Shown here piece after piece: positions 32,070 to 42,148 of a stretch of 64,000 bases of DNA. Position 1 is the stretch's first letter. Every line of letters begins with the position of its first letter. This DNA comes from Asparagopsis taxiformis (lineage: Eukaryota; Rhodophyta; Florideophyceae; Bonnemaisoniales; Bonnemaisoniaceae), in the NCBI GenBank assembly GCA_030407315.1, contig JALQPE010001957.1, positions 58,435 through 122,434 on the forward strand, written 5' to 3'. The translations under genes were made by a program, and so were the position numbers. The notes below the pieces were generated by a model, which was not told the origin of the DNA, made no database searches, and worked only from the letters and a program-made list of their open reading frames with translations.

Positions 32070-33083
32070 ATGTCAACTCTAGGGCTTGCAACAATATCCC
32101 CTCCTGAACTGTCAAGCCTGAGGAGCGAGGATGTAGTAAGCTTCGGGATGGCATACGACAGATACGTGCTGCACGTAGAAGAGGTAAATCGGAGCGGAGG
32201 CCGTCTGCAACCGATACGGCCGGCGAGCATGAAGGCTTGTATATCGTCTGAACTGCTGGCATCTATGTCTCTGATGGGCATATTCGAGGGAACAACTAAC
32301 TCCTCGGAAGTCTCGGATGACCAGGTACGTGCCTGGGTGAAAGAGAGGGCGACTGGAGCCGTAGAGGGCGTACCGGCCCGGGTCAAAGGGGTACTTGCCG
32401 GGATCCGTTTTCATTTCGATCGAACAGACCCTCAAGGTTCTGTCTGGCAGTTTTTCGCGGAGATCACCTCCGAACTCCGCCGGGCCAGAGTAGCTCACGT
32501 CATCAATGGATCAGGAGCTGTGCTCATTGAACAAGCACTCAAAAAACTGGAGCCGCGTCTACTCCGCGAGGAAGTACTAGACGCATATCAGTACTGGAGT
32601 CCGAAAGATAAGTCAAGCATCAAAATTGCCATGAGAGATGTGACTAAAATAGCGACCGAATTCGCGAGGTTTGCGCGGAGGGAGGACTACTCTACGACTA
32701 GAGAAAAGGATAAGCACCTTAAGAATGGAGGTGCTAGAGCCGGAAGATCCCCAACGAGGCCTCGTGAGTGCCCGAGCAAGGCGTCGAAGGCCGACCACGA
32801 GAGCCGACAACGGGCACGAAGTCCACAACCACAGCAGACTGTGGGGCGTAAACGAACCAGGAAAGAAAAATGGACTGGTAAGTGCCTGAATCCATCTTGC
32901 GGGGGGTCCCATCCGGTAAGGGAATGCCCAAACACCTCAGAAGATCAGAGGTCAGAGCTCCTCAAGCAATACAGGGCAAACAGGGCCAAGCGCAGCCGGT
33001 CCGCGCCGTCAGGGCTGAAGAGAGAGCATCGCACGACTGTCATCCCGGCAAACCCAATGACTCACGATATTCCGTCCTGCTGA
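32070..33083 (+). CDS. gypsy B Gag
   Basis: The frame is open from 31887 inside the LTR, but the Met at 32070 (MSTLGLATISPPELSSL) aligns with the start of the gypsy A polyprotein and lies after the LTR, so it is preferred. The protein has an alpha-helical capsid-like middle and a basic stretch. A zinc knuckle of form C-X4-C-X3-H-X4-C (CLNPSC...H...C) lies near its end, the same unusual spacing as in gypsy A. The frame stops at 33083, overlapping the pol frame by about 200 bases in the -1 phase. Confidence 0.8.
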   Translation: MSTLGLATISPPELSSLRSEDVVSFGMAYDRYVLHVEEVNRSGGRLQPIRPASMKACISSELLASMSLMGIFEGTTNSSEVSDDQVRAWVKERATGAVEGVPARVKGVLAGIRFHFDRTDPQGSVWQFFAEITSELRRARVAHVINGSGAVLIEQALKKLEPRLLREEVLDAYQYWSPKDKSSIKIAMRDVTKIATEFARFARREDYSTTREKDKHLKNGGARAGRSPTRPRECPSKASKADHESRQRARSPQPQQTVGRKRTRKEKWTGKCLNPSCGGSHPVRECPNTSEDQRSELLKQYRANRAKRSRSAPSGLKREHRTTVIPANPMTHDIPSC

Positions 33084-36000
33084 ACGGAACAATCACGGAG
33101 CAGGCTCTCGGAGACAGTGGTTCCGATATCAACGCGATCCCTACTAGGGTCCTCGAAGCACTAAAAAAATCTGGGTCGGTGGTACCTATCGAGAACATTC
33201 GGCCAGCAAGGACTTTTGAAACTGCTATCAAGACGCCCATTGCGTTTTCATCATCGATGACAGCCCGACTGGACTTGGTCAGAGTGCGCTTACCGTGCGG
33301 TCCACTCCACCTCCGGAATGTCGACTGCTGGGTTATCGACCAAGATATGGACGAGATAATCCTGGGAAGGCCCCTTTTGAAATGCATAGGATTCGACTTG
33401 GATGACCACCTTGCCTCCGTTCGATCCGAGTGCGACACGATAGATGTGGCTGAGCGGCTCGCGGACAGCTTCAACTCCCCGAGAGAAGCCCGAAGGTCCG
33501 CAAAACTGCGAATACCAGCAGGAAACGGAGAATACAGAGGACTATGGTACGACGCCGAAGAGGACGACTCGGTTGCACCAGTAGACTGTGCAGGGGCCAG
33601 CATGGGCCTCGATAGCAACTTGGAAATACAGAGGGCGTTCGAAGCGGCTCTCTCCGGGGCTGAGAAAGAGGGAATATCCAAGAACGGGCTAGAATCGGCG
33701 AAGAAATTGCTTCTGGATTTCCGTGAGGTATTCAGAATAAAGCTTGGCCCGGACCCTCCAGCGAAACTCGAACCATTACGAATCACTCTCAAGGACGGGG
33801 CGAAACCCGTATGCTCCAACCAGCGCAGATATGCGCCGGCGCAAAGGAAGTTTCTCACAGATACTATTCGGAAACTGGAAGCAGTCGGTGCGGTTCGAGC
33901 AAACCCAAGAGCTCGCTGGGCCAGCCCAGCCCTAGCCGTTCCAAAGCCCGGGACTGAGAAGTTTAGGTTCACCGTCGATCTAAGAGCACCTAACCGCGAG
34001 ACTGTACCGATCGCGTCAGCAATGCCGGACCTAGAGGGAATGCTCAGTTCATTGCAGGGAAGCAAAGTTTTCGCGAAATTGGACATGTGCCATGCCTACT
34101 GGCAGATTCCGCTTCACGAAGATTCCCGGGAATGTATGTCGATACAGACCCCGATAGGAGTATACACGCCGACACGTATCTTGCAAGGGTCCACGGACGC
34201 CGGTAACCACTTTCAAGCAACCACCGCTAACGTTTTCAGGGAATTGGCTGATGTGATGCTGCAATGGTTGGATGATTTCCTCATACACGCGTCATGCGAG
34301 AAACGTTTGCTCCACGCCCTCCGGAGATTCCTCCTAACTTGCCAGCGATTTAACCTCAAGGTTCACGCAGAAAAAATTGCAATATTCAAGAAAACTGCTC
34401 ACTTCTGTGGCAGAATGATTGATGAGCATGGTATTACCTTTGACCCCGCCAGCCTGCAAGCACTTACGGAAATGCGAGCGCCAGAACGGGCTGACCAGTT
34501 GCAACAATTCTTATGCGCTTCTAATTGGATGCGATCCAGCATTCCAGAATACTCACGAACCATCGCTCCACTACACTCCCTATTGGAACAGTGTTACAAG
34601 AAAGCGGGGAAGCGGACCAAACGGGCAGTCACAAAGGTTTCCCTGTCCGGGCTATGGGGGGCCATACACTCGGAAGCTTTCGAACGCTTGAAAGACCATA
34701 TAGCCCGTTCCACGAAACTAGCACACCCGAGGGAAGGATGGACCAAATGCTTGTTCTCAGATGCCTCGGAAACACACTGGGCTTCGATGCTTTCGCAAGT
34801 GAAGCAAGAACAGATCGCGTGGGACACCATGGACCAAGAGCACGAGCCACTCGCGTTCCTTTCGGGCTCGTTCACTGGAAGCTCGGCGAAATGGAGTACT
34901 GTTGAGAAAGAGGGATATGCAGTTGTCGAGTCCGTCCATAGGCTTGATCATATCACCTCGATGGAAGAGATCGCCATCTACACAGACCACTCAAATCTGC
35001 AGTACATTTTCGACCCTTATAGCAGAAACCCGGGCATCAAAAAGCAGGTTGCACACAAACTCTTCCGGTGGGCGCTGAAGCTTAGTGCATACCGGTATGT
35101 AATAGAGTACCTCCCGGGCGAACGGAACGTCTGGGCTGACTTGCTCACCAGATGGGCCGCGAGACCATCCGTCTACGCACGTAATTCCAAGATAAGTGCA
35201 ATTATGTACGCGCCCGTAAACCCGTCAGTACTGAGCGAAGATGACTGGCCTGACCGGGCCAGTATACGGACGAGCCAGGACGCCTCCACCGAGAGACGGC
35301 CGCCGAGGTTTACTCTCCGGGACGGACTTTTGCAGGACAAAGTGGGTATCGTCTGGATCCCGGGATCGGATGATGAGCTGAAACTTCGCCTACTTGTCGC
35401 TGCTCACGCCGGGTTGGCAGGCCACCGTGGCACCTCCCAAACATTTGACCATTTGGCGAAACACTTTTACTGGACGGGTATGCGGGAAGATGCCCAAACG
35501 TTTTGCGACTCTTGTCTCCACTGCTTGGCAACGGATTCACGAGAGCGGATCCCGAGGCCCCTCGGACACAGCCTCAGGGCCTCGAAGCCAAACGAAGTCC
35601 TCCATTTTGATTTCTGTTGGCTTCCGAAGTCTAGCTGCGGGATGCAGTACGTGTTTGTACTCAAAGACGGTCTAAGCTCGTACATACACATTAGTGCATG
35701 CGAAGCGGCGGACGCAGACACCGCTGCAGACAGGCTACTGGACTGGTTCTCCACGTTCTCAGTAGTGAAGACATGGGTGTCTGATCAAGGCCCCCACTTT
35801 AAAAACACTCTGATAAGCACGCTGAAGGAGAGATTGAGGTGCAGCCACCATTTTACTTTGCCATACTGCCCGTGGTCTAACGGGACTGTGGAAGTAGTGT
35901 GTAGGGAACTTACGAGATGTCTCCGGGCGCTACTATCGGAATACAGTTTACCGTATGGGCTGTGGCCAAGGCTTCTTCCCCTGGTCCAGGCGGCCCTCAA

Positions 36001-36751
36001 CAGTGTGCCGCTGAAGCGGCTAGGAGGAAGATCCCCATCTCAGGTGTTCGCAAACCTCGATCCGTCATCTGCCCTCTCGGAAATTAAAGTCCCCAGGGCT
36101 GGAAGTTACGAGTTAGTTTCCATATCGGAAGCAAATTCTCGCCAGGCGGGCCACTTACAGGCAACTCAGGAGGCGCTGGAAAATATGCATCGCGATGTCA
36201 GCAGTAAGGCAGGCGCAGCGAGGCAAAAGAGAGTGGAATCCCACAATAAGAGAACTGGTGTACGGCCGTGTAATTTTGAGGAGGGTGATTACGTCCTACG
36301 CGCGCTCCTCAAGGCACGGAAAAAGAATAAACTCTCGGCACAATGGGTAGGTCCATTTCGCGTAAGAAAAGTCCTCTCTGACTTCCTGTTTGAGCTCGAG
36401 GACCTGCGTAATGGGGAAGTGAAGATGGTACACGGGACTCGAATTAAGCTATTTCGCAATGCCGACTATAACCGAGACATACACCTAGACGAATACTTGT
36501 CCTTCCAGGCAGGCGAGTACTGCGTCGTCGACAAACTCATGGATATTAGGCAAAAGGGAGGGCGAGTAGAGGTCTTGGTTAGGTGGAAGGGTTTCGACGA
36601 CGAGGACCCCCAGTGGGAGCCTTTCGATGTGATATTTGAGGATATCCCGTCTCTCGTCAAAGAGTTCGCCGAGTCTATTTCCCTGACTGGCACTGTGCGT
36701 CAAAGGAACATAGTAGCAGGGCTGCAGCTCGGCCCCGACTGCTCAACCTAG
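32882..36751 (+). CDS. gypsy B Pol (protease, RT, RNase H, integrase, chromodomain)
   Basis: A 1289-codon frame in -1 phase to gag, with no stop until 36751. The true start is where ribosomes shift from gag, somewhere before 33083. The protease site reads GDSGSDINAI (near 33110). RT carries LDMCHAYWQIPL and catalytic WLDD (near 34268). RNase H has SDASETHW, with the first acid seen as SD rather than TD. Integrase shows the HHCC finger, HFDF, SDQGPHFKN and GTVEVV. The C-terminus has a chromodomain (VRWKGFDDEDPQWEPF), likely to guide integration to modified histones. It is similar to gypsy A throughout, including W-[IL]-D-D and loss of the usual GLxNAP motif. Confidence 0.9.
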   Translation: MPESILRGVPSGKGMPKHLRRSEVRAPQAIQGKQGQAQPVRAVRAEERASHDCHPGKPNDSRYSVLLNGTITEQALGDSGSDINAIPTRVLEALKKSGSVVPIENIRPARTFETAIKTPIAFSSSMTARLDLVRVRLPCGPLHLRNVDCWVIDQDMDEIILGRPLLKCIGFDLDDHLASVRSECDTIDVAERLADSFNSPREARRSAKLRIPAGNGEYRGLWYDAEEDDSVAPVDCAGASMGLDSNLEIQRAFEAALSGAEKEGISKNGLESAKKLLLDFREVFRIKLGPDPPAKLEPLRITLKDGAKPVCSNQRRYAPAQRKFLTDTIRKLEAVGAVRANPRARWASPALAVPKPGTEKFRFTVDLRAPNRETVPIASAMPDLEGMLSSLQGSKVFAKLDMCHAYWQIPLHEDSRECMSIQTPIGVYTPTRILQGSTDAGNHFQATTANVFRELADVMLQWLDDFLIHASCEKRLLHALRRFLLTCQRFNLKVHAEKIAIFKKTAHFCGRMIDEHGITFDPASLQALTEMRAPERADQLQQFLCASNWMRSSIPEYSRTIAPLHSLLEQCYKKAGKRTKRAVTKVSLSGLWGAIHSEAFERLKDHIARSTKLAHPREGWTKCLFSDASETHWASMLSQVKQEQIAWDTMDQEHEPLAFLSGSFTGSSAKWSTVEKEGYAVVESVHRLDHITSMEEIAIYTDHSNLQYIFDPYSRNPGIKKQVAHKLFRWALKLSAYRYVIEYLPGERNVWADLLTRWAARPSVYARNSKISAIMYAPVNPSVLSEDDWPDRASIRTSQDASTERRPPRFTLRDGLLQDKVGIVWIPGSDDELKLRLLVAAHAGLAGHRGTSQTFDHLAKHFYWTGMREDAQTFCDSCLHCLATDSRERIPRPLGHSLRASKPNEVLHFDFCWLPKSSCGMQYVFVLKDGLSSYIHISACEAADADTAADRLLDWFSTFSVVKTWVSDQGPHFKNTLISTLKERLRCSHHFTLPYCPWSNGTVEVVCRELTRCLRALLSEYSLPYGLWPRLLPLVQAALNSVPLKRLGGRSPSQVFANLDPSSALSEIKVPRAGSYELVSISEANSRQAGHLQATQEALENMHRDVSSKAGAARQKRVESHNKRTGVRPCNFEEGDYVLRALLKARKKNKLSAQWVGPFRVRKVLSDFLFELEDLRNGEVKMVHGTRIKLFRNADYNRDIHLDEYLSFQAGEYCVVDKLMDIRQKGGRVEVLVRWKGFDDEDPQWEPFDVIFEDIPSLVKEFAESISLTGTVRQRNIVAGLQLGPDCST

Positions 36752-36795
36752 AAACGACCTACCAGTTAACAATGCCACGGTAGGTCGTGGGGGGC

Positions 36796-37317
36796 TGTTC
36801 CGCCTTCTAGACAGATGATACTAGAAGCCGGATTATCGCCTCGTAATCCTAGGGTTCATTTAGATTGCAGATGATGGCATGGGAGCCAGTTGACGGGCTG
36901 TCATTTTCGGAGACAGTGGCGGCTCTACGGGCTTGTAGGCCAATGAAGAGACACTGTCTAGGTAATACCTCAGCTGGATGGTGACGACCATCAAGGAGCG
37001 AGAGGACTGGCCGGGCACGCCAGTAGCGACCGACCCGGGCAGGTTCGGGGTATCTCCTGGGCAAGGAGATCGCACTCACTGTCGCCTCCTCCACCTGGAG
37101 GGAGATCACCTCAGAGGACGCGAAGAAGGCGGAGGCGCCTTTAGGACTCGGAACTAGGCTTTACCGATCTAGGCTATGCGATAATTAGTACTTAAAGGTG
37201 CGGCTACTTCCTCAGAAGGAAAAGAGGGGCAGCAGCGTACCGGCACTAGTCTCTCCTGACTCCTACACCCCTTTTATGCGCGGAGCGGAACGAAGCTCGC
37301 CTCAAAGAGTTGGAACA
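36796..37317 (+). repeat. 3' LTR of gypsy B (522 bp)
   Basis: Matches 31485-32006 and is followed by TSD ccatc and the INO80 frame. Confidence 0.92.
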
Positions 37318-37322
37318 CCATC

Positions 37323-38388
37323 TTCTGCTCCTGTGTGTGCGTTAATATCAGCTGCGGCTGTGTTTTTCACGGACTTGCATGTTTTTTCTTCTCTTCCTCT
37401 GCAGCTCTTTCTCGACCATCTTCTTCAGTAGTCGCCTTTGTCTTTGCTTGCAAAAGGAAAAGAAGGCCTCTGACTGGCCGAGCAAAAACTTCAATTTGTT
37501 CTTCTGGCGTTGGCCCCTTTCATCAGCTTCCTGTCTTCGATGCTCTTTAGCTCTCGCTATCAATTTCTCGCGTTCTTCTTGCCTCTCCTTGTCCTCTTTC
37601 TTCCAATAACCCGGGAAATCACGCAGGATACGACGCGCCCTTCTGTGGGCGTCATCGATGACTCGAACGCTGCGAAATGCATACTCCTTAGATTCTCTCG
37701 CACAGGCGAGAGCAATACCCTTTGGGGGACGGTTTTGGCCGGATATATAGTTACTACGGGCTTTGACAAGCTTGGCAATTTCACTGCATTTGATGGCCGA
37801 GCGATAAGCTGTTGTGTAATCAATGGGACGCTGCCTGGGACGTTCATCCTCTCTAGTGCGCTTCGCATTTCTTTCACCTATAGGTCCTGCACTGGCTGGT
37901 CGCTTCGCAGAACCATTGAGACCGTTATCTAGGCTGAATAAACGACCAGTAGTTTTGCGACCTCCCTTGAGGATCTTTTTCTTAATAACGATTGAACCGA
38001 GTTCGCCACCAATAGACCTGTCCTTTCGACCAGCCCTGAATTTGGATTCTACACGGTCGAGGTCTCGTTCGAATGCAATCAATACCTCATGGTCATCGAA
38101 TGCGAAGGGGACCATTAAAGTCGAGCCGCAGATTCGCAGGGAGGAGACATCAGTCGGGTCATCATCCTTCACCCAGTCTGCGCGCATAGTGCGGGCTGCT
38201 AATTGGGGGTCAATGCATGTACGGCGTATTGTACCGGCCTTGGACAGAGCACCTGTGAACATGGTGGAGCGGGCGCCATCAGCTTGCTGTGGGGCCGGCG
38301 TTGATAAAGACAACAGGTTGTGCCGAACTATTGCAGAGTGAAAATGGACGTTTGGACGTGGAGGTCCTGAACAATTCATAAGGAACAT
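37323..38388 (-). pseudogene. INO80: INO80 fragment, N-terminal part with DBINO domain
   Basis: A frame of 346 codons starts at 38388. Its second half matches the INO80 DBINO region: RRARRILRDFPGYWKK, a long charged helix, then KLKFLLGQSEAFFSF. DBINO binds DNA and nuclear actin-related proteins in the INO80 complex. Near 37370 the frame shifts (the long ORF ends in REKHSRS, while the continuing frame reads KNTAAADINAHTGAEDG), then passes the TSD into 31484. The N-terminal half is less certain. The fragment is on the same strand as the outer element's gag-pol and is split by gypsy B. Confidence 0.82.
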
Positions 38389-38663
38389 TTAGATGCAGAC
38401 TCATTTCAAAATGTTGAAGTGCTGTGACTTGAACATGATCACAGACAGTGCACAAGTGGATCAACTCCGGAAAGAGGTACTAAACTGTTTGCTGGACCCA
38501 AAGCGCCATCACCTCGTTTTGAAATGATTCGATTCATGAGTGGCGGTACGAAACCTGAAGAATTCATAGCAAACTAAACGTTGCTTCGCTGCGTACTCAA
38601 CCCGCCAATGTTGTAATCTCTTGTTCGTGCCGAGCTTTCCTGTCTGTTTCCGCTTTCTTGAAA
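38389..38663. other. mosaic spacer inside outer element
   Basis: No coding match is recognised between the INO80 and DUF547 fragments. Confidence 0.35.
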
Positions 38664-39099
38664 TTAGCTTGCAGCTTCATCAGAGACGAAAAGAATTTTC
38701 GATATAGCGCCAAGAGATATGCGAGTTCCTCCTACGAGGTATTCGAATCGCATTATAATGTTCTCGAACTGGTCATAGTCTAGTACATCAAAAAAATCGC
38801 CGATGTGAAGACGTGCTTGTATGCTTAGTAGATTACACATTTTCACCAGGAAAGAAATCCGCTGTCTGTCATCAACAGACAGGCTTAGATCGGCATATTG
38901 CATTTCAGCAGCAGAAAGACAAAAACTTGTGGTACAACTCGTCCTGTACCACACTCATCATATCCACCAATCGATGTTCGTTTAGGCTTTGGTGTAATGA
39001 GCAGATCGCGGGCAGCTCGTTGAGAAGTTGGAAAGCAATTTCAGATGGATTCGTTCCTATAACGAATCTTGGATTTAACGTGGGAATGTTAAACACCAT
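38664..39099 (-). pseudogene. DUF547-domain fragment with frameshift
   Basis: Two minus-strand frames (39099-38905, then 38954-38664) join into one DUF547-like reading. The first has a helical lead-in (LLNELPAICSLHQS). The second has RISFLVKMCNLLSIQARL, where the family has a conserved asparagine-rich helix, followed by FEYLVGGTRISLGAISKILF, which matches the YNIGG...SLDDIE...ILR block. The frames differ by one base, so this is a broken copy of part of a gene. DUF547 proteins are of unknown function, often fused to DEP or glutaredoxin domains. It is one of the mosaic pieces inside the outer element. Confidence 0.55.
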
Positions 39100-40084
39100 G
39101 CTATTGATTCAATCCTTCTCATTCCATTTATAAAAAGGGAGTCATCTTTAATTTCATGTCGTCCGTAAACGTGATGATATTCTCCACTCCAATGAAGATG
39201 CTGCCCAATCTGAACAAAGTGGCCATCATAATGATGCATTGGGGAAATGGAATTGCATCAACGCATAATGAAAGCGCCCCCGTTGCATGCGCTTTGCTGT
39301 CATAGTATCAAAGCCAAGGGGTATCCCACCTGTGTGAACAATGGAGAGAGGAATACAAGTCGCATGCAAGGGAATCCACAATGACAATGGGTAGCCTTGG
39401 GAGAATTACCGACCAATGACACCGAAAGAATAGGCATCCACAGGGACAGAGAGGGTGCAGTAAGATTTCTCACCAGCGAAGTAGGCGACGAAAGTTGATA
39501 CGATCGACCAAATTGTTTGAGAAATGAGCATGCGAACTGGAATTGAACTAATGAGCAGTGGGGTAGGATTGGTTGGGTGCGGCGGCTCAGGCCGGTCGGA
39601 GCCAAGAATTCCGAAGCGCGCAGAGTAGGTTAGCGCGGAGGGAATTCCGTCATGTGTAAGGGTTGGATAGGATCATGAGGGGATTACAGGCATGGTAGAC
39701 AACGAGGGTGCCTGTAACGGTGAAGTAGTACCAGAAAAGGAAAAGAGATACAAATCCTGCATACGCGTAATTGACGCTGTTGTGAGTGCCATGAGGCAGT
39801 TGGAGCGACATTGGAGCAGCAGCAGTGTGATCGACAATCGGATAACTGGATAAATTCCAAGAATCCCATTGACTGTTGACCGTGATATAAAAATGTTCAC
39901 CGGCAGATAAATAGCCGAACTCGTGCCAAATTTGCAATCGATGCCCTTTGCCTCTCAACGCCAACTTTCGTTGATTGGCGCCCACCGCACCTATAACGAC
40001 GCAAATCGCAACTGCGCCCGAGAGAACATCGAAGACGACGATGCGGAAGCCTACCTGCTGTAAGGCAGTCCCGGACTCCCACAA
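39100..40084 (-). pseudogene. membrane-protein fragment, unknown family (broken)
   Basis: The frame 40084-39650 holds hydrophobic segments (IVVFDVLSGAVAICVVIGAVGA near its start and FVSLFLFWYYFTVTGTLVVYH near its end). Further membrane-like segments continue downstream in other frames to about 39300 (for example WSIVSTFVAYFAGEK). This looks like a decayed multi-pass membrane protein, but I cannot name it. It lies on the same strand as the other sense fragments of the mosaic. Confidence 0.4.
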
Positions 40085-41193
40085 GTCGCAACGCGAGATT
40101 GACCGCGCGTTGAAAACACGTCACGAAGAGAGATGCGCCTGCAAACGGCTTGTCGAACGCATTTCAGACAATGCGACATGGGCGAGGCCTGGTTAATTGG
40201 CGTCATATCCATGGCAGTGCGTCTCTTTGAAGATTTGGCAAGCATATCTAGTTTGCATACGCTTTACACGTGACACTGCAGTCGAATATGGCCATCAGCA
40301 GTTCCATACGCGTGTCCTCGAAGAAACTGCTGAACAAATCGCTCTGCGCCGATACGTCCGGCTGAGATGACCTGAATTGAACGCATCTTTTCGTGTGTGC
40401 GTCATGACATGAAGGAATTGTGCGGGACGAATTCGAATCGAAGGTTGTTTGGTAGATGGTTGATAGTTAGTGCTTGGCAGTTTTCTGCCCGTGAATGATC
40501 ATCCGCGGTGCAGTGTAAGAAATATTCATCATCTTCTATTTTCCAGATTTCATGCTTCCAAATCATCCGATGTGGTTACGTCGGGATGAAACAAATTGCA
40601 GCTTGGAGCAGGGGAGCGTTCTCGTCTACTCCTTCGAACATGTGTTTCGACACAATCGGAACTCCATTACATCGGGCTGCTCCATAACACAGAAGTGGTA
40701 ACCGTGACACCGTGTGCGACCGTGATCGATAAACGATCGATACCAAACACATAACACCTGAATGCTCACTCGGTAACGTCATCAACAATATGCTGTCAAT
40801 GGAGTAAAACATGGCGCATTGCAGACGAGTCCAATCCGACGAATGTTGTTGAACTAGCTTACGCGTCCCGCAAAAAATGTAGTTATGAGTTCTCAGCTCG
40901 ACGGCGTCTAGAACTTTGGTGCTGCGTGAGCGCACAGATAAGTTTGCAGCATTTGCCGATCGACCCGTTTCAACCGACGTCGCGTAGACACTGTTCGTGT
41001 CGAAGTTGGAACTATTGTTTGAGAACGGCTACCAGTCGTATGTGATAAACGCTGCGCATTGGCGGGATATATCAAATCAGGACATCGACTGGGAAAAGCG
41101 TCGCGATGAAAATGACTGTAAAATGGATTTAGAACGATAAAGGCGCTGTTTCATCACGCGGCATCCGCGGCGTCGCACTCGCTAGCGGCAACT
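40085..41193. other. mosaic sequence inside outer element, unassigned
   Basis: Frames on both strands up to 119 codons look partly protein-like (for example 40935-40576 minus, and a plus-strand segment near 40290 with QQFHTRVLEETAEQIALRR). None can be assigned. They may be further decayed gene fragments. Confidence 0.3.
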
Positions 41194-41540
41194 GTGGTAC
41201 GCGGCAAGCAATGTGCTGCGTTGATGTCACACGGGCACATCATCAGCGGATGCAGCGGCGCTGGAGACGCAGCTGGTGAAGCACATCCGTTTCAACGGCC
41301 GGTGACGGTAGTATCGTACATGCGCGAGTGTCTAACACATCCGCAGCACGGCTACTGCACTACACGACCGACGATCTTCGGGGCATTCGGGGACTTTATA
41401 ACAGCACCACCAATCTCGCCTGTATTCGGAGAACTGATCGGGGTATGGATCGCACACCAAGTGCGGCAACAAGACGTGTGACCGTTCCGTCTCGCAGAGC
41501 TGGGACCTGGCGACGGGTGATTAATGTCCGACGTTGTTCA
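41194..41540 (+). pseudogene. NDUFAF7: NDUFAF7/MidA-like methyltransferase fragment, first part
   Basis: This reads VSYMRECLTHPQHGY, then FGAFGDFITAPPISPVFGELIGVW, the N-terminal signature of the NDUFAF7 (MidA, DUF185) family of mitochondrial arginine methyltransferases that help assemble complex I. It continues PFRLAELGPG, the SAM-binding motif I, but with stops at 41479-41481 and 41518-41520 and GDG where GRG is usual. The copia element interrupts it at 41540; it resumes at 47434. It lies on the plus strand, opposite to the INO80 and MOT1 fragments. It is a dead fragment of about the first quarter of the family length. Confidence 0.78.
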
Positions 41541-42091
41541 TGTGGAATTCTTTGCAGTCACTGATGCATAACAATGTCTTGAAATTATCTCGTAACGATT
41601 ACGAGGCGCAAAAATGCGACTGACACGAAATCAGGAGAGTGGTTTCAGAAATAATTTAGTAGTAGTTTCAAACGGAGAGGTACTCATATTTAGTACATAT
41701 AGACATCATAGATGCCATCCAGGATACGTTAGCAACACACAGACGAAAAACAACAGAACAACATCTTCTAAATCCTAGCAAGGTATTTTGCTAGTCCAAC
41801 TACTTCGTTGAAGGCTGGAGACAGTGTAGCCTAAAGCGCTACAGCTCGACCACGAGTCTGTTAGAACCCCGCAACAGGCACCTCCCTGTATACGGTTGCA
41901 TCAACTTACAATTGGTAAGAGAACCGATATACCCGACACCAAGGCCCACCTCTTACGGCTTGCCAGAAATCGCGTATATTGAACTGCAATACTGACGACC
42001 ACTCCTCGACACACGTGTCGTGATTGTAACGTGTATTGTATAATCGATATAAGGTTATATTGATACCTAATATATTCTATCATTTTCGACA
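41541..42091 (+). repeat. 5' LTR of copia element (551 bp)
   Basis: Begins TGTGGAATTC and ends TTTTCGACA; same length as the 3' LTR. Confidence 0.92.
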
Positions 42092-42148
42092 GTTATAACT
42101 GTCCCGGAAGCAGCTGCAACAAGTCTTGGATAGATATAACCCGAAAAT

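Larger units (their letters stand above)
31485..37317 (+). mobile_element. gypsy element B (5.8 kb), inserted in the INO80 fragment
   Basis: It is bounded by 522-bp LTRs (31485-32006 and 36796-37317) that begin TGTTCC and end GGAACA, flanked by the 5-bp duplication ccatc (31480-31484 and 37318-37322). gag and pol are in two overlapping frames. A polypurine tract (GTGGGGGGC) abuts the 3' LTR. No TGG primer binding site is seen after the 5' LTR; a 10-bp palindrome sits there. The LTRs appear identical where compared, so the insertion is recent. Confidence 0.92.

Noticed and set aside
33040..34086. 348-codon frame on the minus strand
   Set aside because: Antisense to gypsy B pol, which has clear domains in the plus frame.
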